Source: Neoroseomonas alkaliterrae
GTDB taxonomy: Bacteria; Pseudomonadota; Alphaproteobacteria; Acetobacterales; Acetobacteraceae
DNA: 64,000 nucleotides
Assembly: GCF_014199195.1 (NCBI RefSeq)
Contig: NZ_JACIJE010000004.1
Span: 1 to 64,000 of the forward strand
Direction of reading: 5' to 3'
The notes below the pieces were generated by a model. The model saw nothing but the letters and a program-made list of their open reading frames with translations, had not been told where the DNA came from and searched no databases. Below, one piece after another: positions 26,977 through 36,008 of the stretch. Numbering within the stretch: position 1 is the stretch's first letter; each line of letters begins with the position of its first letter. The position numbers and the translations under genes were made by a program.

Positions 26977-29136
26977 TTGCTGATCATCGAGGCCAACAGC
27001 ACCATCGCGCGATACGCCGCCCCGCGCCTCCGCCCCGCCCTGCGGGACGCGGCGGCGCGCGCCGAGGCGCTTTTCGCGCGCGAACGCGGCCGCCTCGCCC
27101 CCTGGCTCGCGGTCGCCATGGCCGGCGGCATCCTCGGCTATTTCATGCTGCGCGAGGAACCCTCGGCCTGGGCGGCCGCGCCGGGCCCCGTCCTGGCCCT
27201 TCTGGCCTGGCGGGTCGCGGGCCGGGCGCCGCATGCCGGATGGGCGCTCGGGCTGCTCGCCGCCGCGGCCATCGGCTTCGGCGCGGCGGTGCTGCATGCC
27301 GCGCGCGCCCCGCCGCCGCTCGCGCCGCCGCGCACGGCGGTGGTGCTCTCCGGCATCGTACAGGCGGTCGAACTGCTGCCCGAGGGCCAGCGCGTGACCC
27401 TCGGCCATGGGCGTCTCGCGCTGGATACCGGGCCGCTGGAGCGCAGCATCCGCATCCGCCTGCGCGCCGACGACCCGGCCCGGCCGGCGCCCGGGGACCG
27501 GCTGACCGTGCGGGCGCTGGTGCGCGCGCCCTCGCCGCCATTCCATCCCGGCGGCTGGGATTTCCAGCGCGCGGCCTTCTTCTCGGGGCAGGGGGGCTCG
27601 GGCTTCGCGCTCGGGCCCGCCGAGGTGAGCCCCGCCGCCGGCGCCGCGCCGCCGCTCGCCGGCCTGCGCGCGGCGGTCGAGGCGCGCGTTGCCGCCACCC
27701 TGCCCGGGCCGGTGGGCGCCGTCTCGGCGGCGCTGCTGACCGGCGGGCGCAGCGCCATCCCCGGTGCCGACCTCGCGGCGATGCGCGATTCGGGCCTCGC
27801 CCATCTGCTCGCCGTCTCGGGCCTGCACATCGCCATCGTGATGGGCGTGACCTTCTGGGTGGTGCGCCTGCTCATCGCCTGCTGGCGCTGGCTCGCGCTG
27901 CGGGTGGACGGCAAGGTGGCCGCCGGGCTGGCGGCGCTCGCCGCGGGCGGCTTCTACATGCTGCTCGCCGGCGCGCAGGTGCCGATGCAGCGGGCCTTCG
28001 CCATGGCGGCCCTGGTCACGCTGGCGCTGCTCGCCGGGCGGCGGGCGGTCTCGATGCGCAGCCTCGCGCTCGCGGCCGCGGCGGTGATGCTGGCCGCGCC
28101 GGCGAGCCTGCTCGGGCCCTCCTTCCAGATGTCCTTCGCCGCGGTGATCGCGCTCGTCGCGGGCTGGGAGGCGCTGCGCGCCCCGCTCGCGCGGCTGCGC
28201 GGGGGTGGTGCATGGTGGCGGCGCGCGCTCGTGTTCGGCGCCGGCCTGCTCGGCACTTCGGTGCTGGCCGCGCTCGCCACCGCGCCGGTCGGCCTCGCAC
28301 ATTTCGGCCGGCTGCAATGGTACGGGGTGGCGGCGAACGCCGTCGCCGTGCCGCTGACCTCGCTCCTCGTCATGCCGGCGGGGATGCTCGCCATGCTGCT
28401 GATGCCCCTCGGCCTCGACGCGCCGGCGCTGGCCGTCATGGGCTGGGGGGTGGAGGGCATCCTCGCCGTGGCGCGGGCGGTGTCCGCCTGGCCCGGCGCG
28501 GCGCAGGGCGCGCCGCCGCTGCCGGGCTGGGGGCTGGCGCTCTACGGCCTCGGTCTGGCCTGGCTGTGCCTCTGGCGCTGCGCCTGGCGCTGGCTCGGCG
28601 TGCCGGTGATCCTGCTCGCGCTGGCGAGCCCGGCCCTCGACCGCCCGCCCGATGTGATGGTCTCCGGCGATGGGCGGCTGATCGGGCTGGCGGCGGGCGG
28701 GTCGCTCTGGATCGAGCGCCAGCGCGGAGCCTCCGCCTTCGTCCGCGAGCAGTGGCAGCGCGCCCATGGCGGGGCCGAGGCCGCGATCCTGCCGGCGGAA
28801 GGCGTCCTCGCCGACGGCGCGCTCGTGTGCGACCGCGAAGCCTGCCGCCTCCTCGCGCAGGGGCGGGAGATCGTGATCCTGCGCGCCGGTCCCGCCGCGC
28901 CGCATTGCGGCCGCGCCGCGCTGATCCTCTCCCCCGAGCCCGTGCGCGGACGGTGCCGCGACAGCGCCGTGGTGGACCGCTTCGCGCTGTGGCGGGACGG
29001 GCCGCACGCGGCCTGGATCGGCCCGGAGGGCGTCCGGGTGGTCTCGGACCGCGACTGGCGCGGCTCGAGGCCCTGGGTGCCGCCGGTGCCGCTGCCGCGC
29101 GGCGGCTCGGACCTGCCGCCGGCCCCCGTCGAGTAG
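26977..29136 (+). CDS. comEC: ComEC/Rec2 family DNA-uptake channel protein
   Basis: 719 residues. An in-frame stop at 26965 limits the start to the TTG at 26977 or later. An N-terminal soluble domain (about 100-230, ending HPGGWDFQRAAFFSGQG) is followed by the Competence domain with SGLAHLLAVSGLHIAIVMG, many transmembrane helices, and a C-terminal part of about 160 residues. That part resembles the shrunken metallo-beta-lactamase-like region of alphaproteobacterial ComEC, without a recognisable HxHxDH. ComEC passes single-stranded DNA through the inner membrane. Whether the strain is competent cannot be told; no other com genes are here. Ends 12 bases from the convergent RTX gene. Confidence 0.9.
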   Translation: MLIIEANSTIARYAAPRLRPALRDAAARAEALFARERGRLAPWLAVAMAGGILGYFMLREEPSAWAAAPGPVLALLAWRVAGRAPHAGWALGLLAAAAIGFGAAVLHAARAPPPLAPPRTAVVLSGIVQAVELLPEGQRVTLGHGRLALDTGPLERSIRIRLRADDPARPAPGDRLTVRALVRAPSPPFHPGGWDFQRAAFFSGQGGSGFALGPAEVSPAAGAAPPLAGLRAAVEARVAATLPGPVGAVSAALLTGGRSAIPGADLAAMRDSGLAHLLAVSGLHIAIVMGVTFWVVRLLIACWRWLALRVDGKVAAGLAALAAGGFYMLLAGAQVPMQRAFAMAALVTLALLAGRRAVSMRSLALAAAAVMLAAPASLLGPSFQMSFAAVIALVAGWEALRAPLARLRGGGAWWRRALVFGAGLLGTSVLAALATAPVGLAHFGRLQWYGVAANAVAVPLTSLLVMPAGMLAMLLMPLGLDAPALAVMGWGVEGILAVARAVSAWPGAAQGAPPLPGWGLALYGLGLAWLCLWRCAWRWLGVPVILLALASPALDRPPDVMVSGDGRLIGLAAGGSLWIERQRGASAFVREQWQRAHGGAEAAILPAEGVLADGALVCDREACRLLAQGREIVILRAGPAAPHCGRAALILSPEPVRGRCRDSAVVDRFALWRDGPHAAWIGPEGVRVVSDRDWRGSRPWVPPVPLPRGGSDLPPAPVE

Positions 29137-29148
29137 CCGCGCCGCCGG

Positions 29149-32100
29149 CTACAGGAAGAACCAGGCGGCCTCCGGCGTGAAGGCGCTGACCACGGTGATG
29201 GCGAAGTCCGCGTCGCCGTCGCCATTCGTATCGCCGAGGACCTCGTAGACGTCGGCCGCGAGGATCTCGAAGCGCAGCTCCCCCGCGCTCGCCGCGCCGA
29301 GGCCGCCGAAGGCGGCATCCCCGATCCAGCGGAAGGCCTGGTCGCCCGCCGCAATTCCGTTCGCATCCACCGGCCGGAGGTCGATCCTGTCCAGGCCGGT
29401 CGCCGCCGCGAAGCCGAAGTCCTGGATCACGTCGCCCTCGGTGGGCGTGCTGTCCGAGGCCGAGAAGTAGCGGAAGATGTCGTTGCCCGCCCCGCCCGTC
29501 AGCGTATCCGCGCCCGCGCCGCCGACGAGCACGTCGTTGCCCGCCGCCCCGTCCAGCACGTCCCGGCCGGCGAAGCCGCGCAGTATGTTCGCCGCGCCAT
29601 TGCCGGTGATGACGTTGTCGAGCCCGTTGCCGTTGCCTTCGATCGCCTCGGCGGCGGCGAGCACGAGGTTCTCGACATTGGCCCCGAGCGTGTAGGCCGC
29701 CCCCGAGACCAGCACGACGGTGTCGGTGCCGAGGCCCGCGCCCTCGAACACGCTGTCGCCGAGGGTGACGAGGAAGGTGTCGTTCCCCGCGCCGCCATAG
29801 AGAAGGTCGTTGCCGAGGCCGCCATCGAGCGTGTCGTTGCCCGCCCCGCCGAGCAGCGTGTCCGCCTCCTCCCCGCCGGTGATGCGGTTGTCGAGCCCGT
29901 TGCCCACGAAGTTCCGCGCGCCGGAGCCCGACGCGACCAGGTTCTCGACGTTGATCGTCAGCGTATAGGCGGCAAGGCTCGTCACGACGGTGTCGATGCC
30001 CTGGTTGGCGAGTTCCACGACCACGTCGCCCGCATCGCCGACGATGAAGAGGTCGTCGCCGAGGCCACCGAGCATCCGGTCGGCATCGGCGCCGCCATCG
30101 AGCGTGTCGTTGCCTGCCCCGCCCGAGAGCGTATCCGCGCCAGCGCCGCCGATGATGCTGTTGTCGAGGCCATTGCCCGTCAGGCTCCGCGCGCCCGCCC
30201 CGAGCGCCATCAGATGCTCGACATTGATTGGCAGCGTGTAGGCGTCGATCGTGGACAGCACCGTGTCCGCGCCCTGGTTCGCGAACTCCACCACCACGTC
30301 GCCGGCGTCGCTGACGATGTAGAGATCGTCGCCCAGGCCGCCGAGCATGCGGTCCTCGCCCTGCTGGCCGTCGAGCGTGTCGTTGCCGCCGCGCCCCTCG
30401 AGCGTGTCGTTGCCCTCCGCGCCGGCGAGGTGGTTGCCGAGCGCATTGCCGCGGATGATGTCGGCCGCCGTGCTGCCGATTGCGTGCTCGATCGAGAGGA
30501 TGGTGTCGGTCGCGCCGCCGAAATCGGTCGCGCGCGCGGTGCCGAGGTCGATGGTCACCCCCGCCACCGGCAGCCGGTCGCCCGCCTCGTTGATCGTGTA
30601 CTGGATGCCGCCGGGCGTGAAGCCGTGGCTGTAGGAGATGGTGTCCTCGCCCTCCCCGCCATTGACGAAGTCCGCCCCGGCATTCGGCGCGATCAGGTTG
30701 CCCTGGGCATTGCCGAAGATGCTGTCGTTGCCGAAGCTCGTGACCACGCCCTCGAAGCCGAAGATGGTGTCGGTCGCGCCGCCGACGTCGCGCGCGCGGT
30801 TGGTGGCGAGGTTGACCGAGACGCCGCCGGTGTCCGACGCGCCGTAGCTGAGAATGTCGAAGCCGCCCCCCGCATTGATGGAATCGGCGCCGTCGCCGGG
30901 GCTGATCCATTCGTCATGCGCGGTGCCGATCACGGTGTCGGCGAAGTCGCCGAAAAGCAGCACGCCGCGGATGTTCACCAGCGTGTCGGTGCCGCCCCTT
31001 CCGTCCTCGACGGTTCCCGCGCCGAGGTTGATCGAGAGCGCCTGCGTCTGGTCCGCATAGTCGGCACGGACATATTCGCCGAGGATGCCGACCAGCGTGT
31101 CGTTGCCCGCGCCGCCGCGCAGGTCGCTCGTCGAGCGCGCGGCCTGCGCGACGCCGGTGAGGTGGTCGTCATGGCTGCTGCCGATCACGTGCTCGAAGGA
31201 GATGAGCAGGTCGGTCCCGCCCTCGCCGTCGCTCGCCGTGCCGGTGGTCAGGTTCACGGTCACGCCCGAGGCGGCGCTGTTGTATTCCGCCCAGTCGCCG
31301 CCGAGGCCGCCATCGAGCGTGTCGTTGCCGCCGCGGCCGTTGAAGCGGTTGTTCTCCGCCCCGCCGCGGATCGAATCGGCGAATCGCGTGCCGTTGATCC
31401 GCTCGATGCCGAGGAGCGTGTCCGTCCCGCCCCACCCGTCCTGGGCGATGCCGGTCACGAGGTCCACCACCACGCCCTGGGTCGGCGCAGGCACGTTGCC
31501 CTGGCCCGATTGGTAGCTCAGCCGGTCCGACCCGCCGGCGCCGCCATCCACGTAGTCGTTGCCGCCGAAGGGGGCGAAGAACTCGTTCAGGCCGGTGCCG
31601 ATGATGGTGTCGGCGAAGTTCGTCGCACGCACATCCTCGAAGCCGATGACGGTGTCGGTCCCGCCTTCGCCATCCTGCGCGCGCTGCGTGGCGAGGTTGA
31701 CGCTCACCCCCGCGACCGATTGCGTGTAGTCGAGCTGGTCCGTGCCGCCGCGCCCGTCGAGGAAGTCGTTCCCGCCGCGGCCGCGGATGCGGTCGGCGCC
31801 CTCGCTGCCGAGGATGGTGTCCGCGAGGGAGGAGCCGCGGATCATGCCGATGTTGACCAGCAGATCCTGCCCGCCGAAGCCGTCCTCGGAGACGATCCCG
31901 CTCTCGAGGTCGGCGACGATCCCGTTGCTCATGCCGCTGAGCAGGTAGTCGGCCTGGACCGAGAAGTTGCGGTCGGCCATGCCGATGATGGTGTCGTTGC
32001 CCGCCCCGCCGCGCGCGTGGAAGGCCACCGGGATGTCCACCGAGAGGATCTCGATCACATCGCCGAAGTTCGAGCCCTGGATCGCCTCGATCTCGCGCAG

Positions 32101-33411
32101 CGTGTCGGTGCCGTCCCCGCCGGTGACGGTTGCGTTGTGGCCCGTGGTGCCGTTGAACTCCACCACCGCGGTGATGCCCGAGGCGGCGAAGACGTAGCTC
32201 GCGGTGTCGAAATCCGCCCCGCCGATCAGCCAGTCGTTCCCGGCGCGGCCGTTGAGCACGTCGTTGCCCGCCCCGCCCGCGAGGGTGTCGTCCCCCGTGC
32301 CGCCGATCAGGTTGTCGCTGAAATTGCTGCCCAGCACGTATTCGAAGCCGGTGACAGTGTCCGTCCCGCCCTGCCCGTCGAAGGCGCTGAGGGAGAACAG
32401 GCTCACCCCCACGGCGGCCGGCGCGGCGGAGAGGTCGAGCGTGTCCACGCCGCCGCCGCCCAGCAGCACGTCGTTGCCGGCGTTGCCGCGGATGCGCTCC
32501 GGCCCGTCCGATCCGATGATGGTGTCGTTGAAGGCGCTGCCGCGCACCTCCTCGATGCTGATCAGCGTGTCGGTGCCGCCATCCCCGTCCTGCGCGCGGC
32601 CGACCGTGAGATCCACCGAGACGGCGGCGGCCGCCTGGGTGTAGTCCGCGAGGTCGGAGCCCGCGCCGCCGTCGATCCAGTCGTTGCCGCCGCTCCCGCG
32701 GAAGCGGTCGTTGGTGTTGCCGCCGATCAGCGTGTCGTCGAAGGCCGAGCCGCGCACCGCGTTGATGTTGGAGAAGCTGTCGATGCCGCCGAGGCCGTCG
32801 CTCGCGAGGCCGGTGCCGAGATTGACCGACACGCCGCCCAACATGAAGGGCGCGAGGTAATCGAGGAACAGGCCGCGATTGAGCGTGGCCGGCCCCGCGA
32901 TGCTGTCGTTGCCTCCGCCGCCCCGGATGTAGAAGAGGAAGCTGTCGGTATTGACCGAGTCGACGATGAAGGTGTCATCGCCCGCCGATCCGTTGACCTG
33001 CTCCACCGCCAGGACCGTGTCGTTGCCATGCACGGATCCGCTGACTGCGACGTTGTTCGACGTGCCAGCACTCGTGACCACGAAGGTCGGCGCGATCGGG
33101 CCCAGGATGGCGCCGTATTCGATGATGTCGAACCCGGCCCCGCCATCGATGAGGTCGTCGCCGAATCCGCCATCGATGATGTCATTGCCGTCGCCGCCGA
33201 AGATCAGGTCGTCGCCGAACCAGCCATAGATGACGTCGTTGCCCGCCTCTCCGCGGATAGTGTCGTTGCCGCCGCTGCCGTTGATGCTGTCCGCGCCGCC
33301 CCCGCCCAGGATCGAATCGGCGTCATCGCTGGGCTCCCCGCCGGTCACGCCGGCCGAGACATTGCCCGGATAGATCGTGTCGTTGCCGGCGGTTCCAATG
33401 ATGGTGGCCAT
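29149..33411 (-). CDS. Large RTX (hemolysin-type calcium-binding repeat) secreted protein
   Basis: 1,420 residues, no signal peptide, strongly acidic and Gly/Asp/Asn-rich. GGxGxDxxx nonapeptides occur in blocks throughout (for example GGDGNDIIDGGFGDD). Between them is a recurring 75-110-residue module with VxVNL, GGTDT and a xxFxDxIxG end, about eleven copies, then three copies of a TLxxNVENL/NGLDN module. The C-terminus (SGELRFEIL-like block, then EAAWFFL) looks like a type I secretion signal of the serralysin type. No enzymatic domain was found. Calcium would fold the beta-rolls outside the cell; a surface-layer, adhesion or biofilm role is inference. No type I secretion genes are nearby. 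Confidence 0.9.
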   Translation of the reverse strand: MATIIGTAGNDTIYPGNVSAGVTGGEPSDDADSILGGGGADSINGSGGNDTIRGEAGNDVIYGWFGDDLIFGGDGNDIIDGGFGDDLIDGGAGFDIIEYGAILGPIAPTFVVTSAGTSNNVAVSGSVHGNDTVLAVEQVNGSAGDDTFIVDSVNTDSFLFYIRGGGGNDSIAGPATLNRGLFLDYLAPFMLGGVSVNLGTGLASDGLGGIDSFSNINAVRGSAFDDTLIGGNTNDRFRGSGGNDWIDGGAGSDLADYTQAAAAVSVDLTVGRAQDGDGGTDTLISIEEVRGSAFNDTIIGSDGPERIRGNAGNDVLLGGGGVDTLDLSAAPAAVGVSLFSLSAFDGQGGTDTVTGFEYVLGSNFSDNLIGGTGDDTLAGGAGNDVLNGRAGNDWLIGGADFDTASYVFAASGITAVVEFNGTTGHNATVTGGDGTDTLREIEAIQGSNFGDVIEILSVDIPVAFHARGGAGNDTIIGMADRNFSVQADYLLSGMSNGIVADLESGIVSEDGFGGQDLLVNIGMIRGSSLADTILGSEGADRIRGRGGNDFLDGRGGTDQLDYTQSVAGVSVNLATQRAQDGEGGTDTVIGFEDVRATNFADTIIGTGLNEFFAPFGGNDYVDGGAGGSDRLSYQSGQGNVPAPTQGVVVDLVTGIAQDGWGGTDTLLGIERINGTRFADSIRGGAENNRFNGRGGNDTLDGGLGGDWAEYNSAASGVTVNLTTGTASDGEGGTDLLISFEHVIGSSHDDHLTGVAQAARSTSDLRGGAGNDTLVGILGEYVRADYADQTQALSINLGAGTVEDGRGGTDTLVNIRGVLLFGDFADTVIGTAHDEWISPGDGADSINAGGGFDILSYGASDTGGVSVNLATNRARDVGGATDTIFGFEGVVTSFGNDSIFGNAQGNLIAPNAGADFVNGGEGEDTISYSHGFTPGGIQYTINEAGDRLPVAGVTIDLGTARATDFGGATDTILSIEHAIGSTAADIIRGNALGNHLAGAEGNDTLEGRGGNDTLDGQQGEDRMLGGLGDDLYIVSDAGDVVVEFANQGADTVLSTIDAYTLPINVEHLMALGAGARSLTGNGLDNSIIGGAGADTLSGGAGNDTLDGGADADRMLGGLGDDLFIVGDAGDVVVELANQGIDTVVTSLAAYTLTINVENLVASGSGARNFVGNGLDNRITGGEEADTLLGGAGNDTLDGGLGNDLLYGGAGNDTFLVTLGDSVFEGAGLGTDTVVLVSGAAYTLGANVENLVLAAAEAIEGNGNGLDNVITGNGAANILRGFAGRDVLDGAAGNDVLVGGAGADTLTGGAGNDIFRYFSASDSTPTEGDVIQDFGFAAATGLDRIDLRPVDANGIAAGDQAFRWIGDAAFGGLGAASAGELRFEILAADVYEVLGDTNGDGDADFAITVVSAFTPEAAWFFL

Positions 33412-33538
33412 GGCGCGCGCTCCGGGCGGGGGGGAGCAGGCATCATCCCAGGAACGAAACTGTTTCTGCCACCAAATGAGGCGCGAGTTACCGAAGTTTC
33501 ACGCCCGGCCCGCGCGAAACCATCTGGCCGGGCTAGCG
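33412..33538 (-). promoter_or_regulatory. AT-richer upstream region of the RTX gene with GAAAC palindrome
   Basis: The gap between the lexA stop and the RTX start is clearly richer in A and T than its flanks. It contains the palindrome GAAACTGTTTC at 33456-33466, about 45 bases before the RTX start. It probably holds the RTX promoter; the boxes cannot be assigned confidently. The palindrome is operator-like. Confidence 0.35.
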
Positions 33539-34255
33539 TCAGTAGCGCCTGACCAGCCCCACCAATTGTCCCTGAACGCGCACCCGGTCCGGGCCGAAGA
33601 TACGTGTCTCATGCCTTGGGTTGGCCGGCTCGAGGGCGATCGAGTTTCCCCGCCGCCGCAGCCGCTTCAGCGTGACCTCGTTCTCATCCACCAGCGCCAC
33701 CACGATGGAGCCGTTCTCGGCGGTGTCGGATCGGCGGATGATCACCGTGTCCCCGTCGAGGATGCCGGCATCCACCATCGAATCGCCCGCGACCTCGAGC
33801 GCGTAGTGCTCGCCATTGCCGAGCAGGCTCGCCGGGACCTCGACCTGCGTGCCGTTGTCGCGCAGCGCCTCGATCGGCAGGCCGGCGGCGATGCGGCCAT
33901 AGAGGGGCAGCGACACCGCCGCGCCCTCCGCCGCCCCGGGCTGGGGGCGCGCGGCGGGCTGCGCGCCGAAGGGCCCGCGGATGACATTGGGCCCGAGCGG
34001 CGCCTCGGCCGGCTTCGCGGCGCGCGCCCGCGGCCCCAGCATCTCGGGCAGGCGGATCACCTCCAGCGCCCGGGCGCGATGGGCGCGGCGGCGCAGGAAG
34101 CCGCGCTCCTCGAGCGCGGTGATCAGCCGGTGGATGCCCGACTTCGACTTCAGGTTGAGCGCCGCCTTCATCTCCTCGAAGGAGGGGGAGAAGCCTGTCT
34201 CGCGCAGGTGCTTGTCGATGAACATCAGCAGCTCGTGCTGCTTGCGGGTGAGCAT
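33539..34255 (-). CDS. lexA: SOS repressor LexA
   Basis: 238 residues from the ATG at 34255, where the conserved [14 protein letters not shown] begins. An N-terminal winged helix-turn-helix (about 1-70) is followed by a linker and the S24 peptidase domain. The Ala-Gly self-cleavage site is in [13 protein letters not shown], the catalytic Ser in [15 protein letters not shown] and the Lys in ENEVTLKRL. It represses DNA-damage genes until RecA* triggers autocleavage. A perfect alphaproteobacterial LexA box lies 64 bases upstream, so autoregulation is expected. Confidence 0.97.
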   Translation of the reverse strand: MLTRKQHELLMFIDKHLRETGFSPSFEEMKAALNLKSKSGIHRLITALEERGFLRRRAHRARALEVIRLPEMLGPRARAAKPAEAPLGPNVIRGPFGAQPAARPQPGAAEGAAVSLPLYGRIAAGLPIEALRDNGTQVEVPASLLGNGEHYALEVAGDSMVDAGILDGDTVIIRRSDTAENGSIVVALVDENEVTLKRLRRRGNSIALEPANPRHETRIFGPDRVRVQGQLVGLVRRY

Positions 34256-34294
34256 CCGCGCCTTCCTCCTCGGCCGGCCGTCGCGGATCCGACG

Positions 34295-34309
34295 GAACAA
34301 ACCGGCAAC
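34295..34309 (-). promoter_or_regulatory. Second, degenerate LexA half-site pair
   Basis: GAAC-AAACCGG-CAAC matches seven of eight bases of the GAAC-N7-GAAC operator and lies between the perfect box and the lexA start. It could be a weaker second operator; chance is also possible. Confidence 0.35.
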
Positions 34310-34318
34310 CGAAGCGAT

Positions 34319-34333
34319 GTTCTAGGAAGGTTC
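34319..34333 (-). promoter_or_regulatory. LexA (SOS) box upstream of lexA
   Basis: GTTC-TAGGAAG-GTTC on the plus strand (GAAC-N7-GAAC toward lexA) is an exact match to the alphaproteobacterial direct-repeat SOS operator. It lies 64 bases before the lexA start and is the expected autoregulatory site. Confidence 0.85.
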
Positions 34334-34373
34334 CGGCTTCACCGTCAAACCTTTTCTCCTGTGGATGAGTGCC

Positions 34374-35903
34374 TCAACGATATGGAATGTCGAGGCCTTC
34401 CTGCAGCAGCCGCCGCATGTCGAGCTGTGGCAGCGGGTTCGCATCCACCTCCGTCCCCACGATGCCGGGCCGGAGAGGATCAGCCTCGCGGTAGTAGAAG
34501 CGGCTGCCCTGCGGGGCCTGGAACCGCTCGCCCGTGCGCGGGTCGGTCAGGCGCACGGTCCCGCCCAGGATGTCCTGCATCGCCTCGTGCCGCTGCCGCC
34601 CCGATTCCCAGCGTTCCTCGAGCATCGCCTGCTGGCGCGCGCTGCTGTCGCGGAAATAGGCCATCCAGCGGGCCGCATCCTGCGCCTGCATCCGCCGCTC
34701 GATCGCGAACCAGCGCGGATTGACGGCGAAGGAGCCCATCACGCGGGCGAGCGTCACGCCCAGCACCGCCGCCTCCGGCGCGGGGCCGGCGAAGCCGTAG
34801 AAATCCTCCACCGCCCAGCCGCCGCCCAGCCCCGGCACCACATAGCCGCTGGTGCTCACGTTCAGCAGCCCGATGCGGCCATCGGCAAGGCGGATATCGG
34901 CCTCGCCCATCGTCACATGCGCGCGCGAGCCCTCCATCACCGGCTGGCGCTGCGCGCGGAAGGCGGCCATGTCGGGCCGGTCGCGCCGCCCGGTCACCTG
35001 CAGGGGGCCGAGCCGCCGCTGCAGCAGCTCCGGCCCGATCTCGAGCGCATGGCGGAAGCGCATGATCACGTCCGTCCCGCCCGGATAGGACATGCCCTCG
35101 CGGTAGCCCAGATTGTCCAGCACCGGGCTCGGCAGGATGAAGCGCGGCAGGGCGGGATCGCCGATGAAGATCACGCTGCGCCCGTCCGGCGAGACCGCCC
35201 GCACCGCCGTGCGTGGCGAGGTGCCGTGGCGCAGCAGCCCGCCCTCGGCCCGCCATCCGGCCGGAAGGTCGAGGCTGAAGGCCGCCTCGTTCGGGTCGGT
35301 CCAGCGCGCGAGCGGCAGCGCGGCCGCCGCGCGCGGCCCCGGCTGCCCGCCCTCCGCGCCGCCGAGGCGGAAACTGTCGAGCACCGCGAAGAGCCGCTGC
35401 CACTCCGCCCCGCCCGTGCCCTCGGGCGCGGCGGCGACGAAGAGGGTCGCGACCTCCCCCCGCCGCACCGCGAGCACCACCGCGCGCCGCACCACGCCCG
35501 CCCGGTCGCGCACGAGGAAGACGCCGCGGGCCACATCCGCCCCCTGCGCCTCCACGCGGATCGCCCGCGCCTCGGCCACCTGCGCCTCGGTGCCCGGCCA
35601 GTCCCGCGCCAGCCACGCCGCGAGCGGCCCCCGCGCGACCCGCGCCCTGACCAGCGCCACGGCCTCCTCGCGCGGGCCGAGCACCGCCACCTCCGCCGCC
35701 CCGCCCGCCGCGACGCGCCAGCCATCGGGCACCGCGATGCTGAAGCCCGCCTGGTCCACATGCCGGCGCATCGCCCCGGCCGGCGGCGCGGGCGCCACCG
35801 CCGCCGGGCCGGCCGGCGCGCCGAGCGGCGGCGGCTTGGCCTGGCCGAACGCCACCGCCGGCAGCAGGGCCAGCAGCAGGGGAAGCGGGCTCCGCGGGAT
35901 CAT
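34374..35903 (-). CDS. Exported protein with two PsbP/DcrB-like domains
   Basis: 509 residues with a cleavable signal peptide (hydrophobic run ending VAFGQA) and a Pro/Ala-rich linker. Two similar segments follow: one from AGFSIAVPDGWRV (about residue 52) ending FAVLDSFRLGG, another from AAFSLDLPAGWRAEGG (about 208). Both have the 'xFSLxxPxGW' opening typical of PsbP/DcrB-type folds. A Gln/Arg-rich helical C-terminal region with WFAIERRMQAQD follows. No catalytic motif recognised. It lies 118 bases upstream of lexA on the same strand; the SOS box sits between them. Confidence 0.7.
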   Translation of the reverse strand: MIPRSPLPLLLALLPAVAFGQAKPPPLGAPAGPAAVAPAPPAGAMRRHVDQAGFSIAVPDGWRVAAGGAAEVAVLGPREEAVALVRARVARGPLAAWLARDWPGTEAQVAEARAIRVEAQGADVARGVFLVRDRAGVVRRAVVLAVRRGEVATLFVAAAPEGTGGAEWQRLFAVLDSFRLGGAEGGQPGPRAAAALPLARWTDPNEAAFSLDLPAGWRAEGGLLRHGTSPRTAVRAVSPDGRSVIFIGDPALPRFILPSPVLDNLGYREGMSYPGGTDVIMRFRHALEIGPELLQRRLGPLQVTGRRDRPDMAAFRAQRQPVMEGSRAHVTMGEADIRLADGRIGLLNVSTSGYVVPGLGGGWAVEDFYGFAGPAPEAAVLGVTLARVMGSFAVNPRWFAIERRMQAQDAARWMAYFRDSSARQQAMLEERWESGRQRHEAMQDILGGTVRLTDPRTGERFQAPQGSRFYYREADPLRPGIVGTEVDANPLPQLDMRRLLQEGLDIPYR

Positions 35904-36008
35904 GCCGGTCTCCGGCCCTGTCGCTCCGCAAGCGTATCATCGCCTGCGCCCACGCGGACAGGATTTCCGCCCTTCGCGGCCCCGCCGGCCGCTGGCAGCA
36001 TCGCCGGC

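Noticed and set aside
29149-33411. Repeated DNA words such as GTGTCGTTGCC as a possible repeat array or CRISPR
   Set aside because: They are in frame with RTX nonapeptides and lack constant repeat and spacer lengths.
30214-33552. 1,112-residue plus-strand open frame opposite the RTX gene
   Set aside because: It is the reverse reading of repeated Gly/Asp codons (Val/Ala/Asp/Arg-rich), with no family pattern or ribosome site.
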